Positions 12,092 to 12,118 of a stretch of 12,118 bases of DNA are shown here, piece by piece. The position numbers and the translations under genes were made by a program. The notes under the pieces were generated by a model, which was given only the letters and a program-made list of their open reading frames with translations, had not been told where the DNA came from and did no database searches. How positions within the stretch are numbered: the stretch's first letter is position 1; every line of letters begins with the position of its first letter. Source of the stretch: CAYSZB01 sp964435475. GTDB lineage: Bacteria > Chloroflexota > Anaerolineae > Anaerolineales > Anaerolineaceae. The stretch covers positions 1-12,118 of the forward strand of contig CAYSZB010000064.1 in assembly GCA_964435475.1 (NCBI GenBank), in the 5' to 3' direction.

Positions 12092-12118
12092 GGACTATGA
12101 CCCTTTCGAATGTTTTGA

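Overview
The window looks like a piece of a Chloroflexota genome, most likely an Anaerolineae-type bacterium and probably a metagenome assembly. This is an inference. It rests on moderately GC-rich coding sequence, two large Sec-exported proteins that both end in a short aromatic-Met-Pro-hydrophobic-Arg tail of the kind I remember from Chloroflexota secreted proteins, a CSLREA-type beta-helix protein, and a 100-base run of N that marks a scaffold gap. No mobile element, phage gene, tRNA, rRNA or CRISPR array is visible.

Left part (1-1894). A truncated Rrf2-family regulator on the minus strand diverges from a two-gene plus-strand unit: a hotdog-fold acyl-CoA thioesterase (391-867) and an M42-family metallopeptidase (848-1894). 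The two genes overlap by 20 bases. The 127-base divergent spacer holds TATAAT boxes in both directions and a small perfect dyad that may be an operator.

Non-coding block (1895-2661). This is the most unusual stretch. A perfect 8-bp hairpin is followed by a 13-bp stem that encloses two exactly adjacent 27-base units. Each unit forms a 7-bp hairpin with the same 7-base loop and the same AT-rich tail, and the stems differ by two compensatory base-pair changes. Further on, a perfect TATAAT lies just upstream of a GC-rich element with two mutually exclusive stems, about 200 bases before the next gene.

Secreted proteins (2662-8263). A 477-aa CSLREA/beta-helix surface protein is followed, after a likely terminator, by a giant secreted multicopper oxidase of about 1,319 aa. 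The oxidase has Gly/Ala-rich 38-residue repeats near its N-terminus (interrupted by the N gap), all four canonical copper-ligand motifs, a Met-rich stretch, a C-terminal fibronectin-III-like domain and the shared C-terminal tail. A strong rho-independent terminator follows.

Signalling part (8462-12091). A stand-alone receiver protein, probably starting at TTG, converges with a minus-strand two-component operon: a soluble histidine kinase with four PAS-like domains, then a response regulator with an NtrC-like receiver and an OmpR-type winged helix. Nothing in the sequence ties this system directly to the oxidase; any link is positional only.
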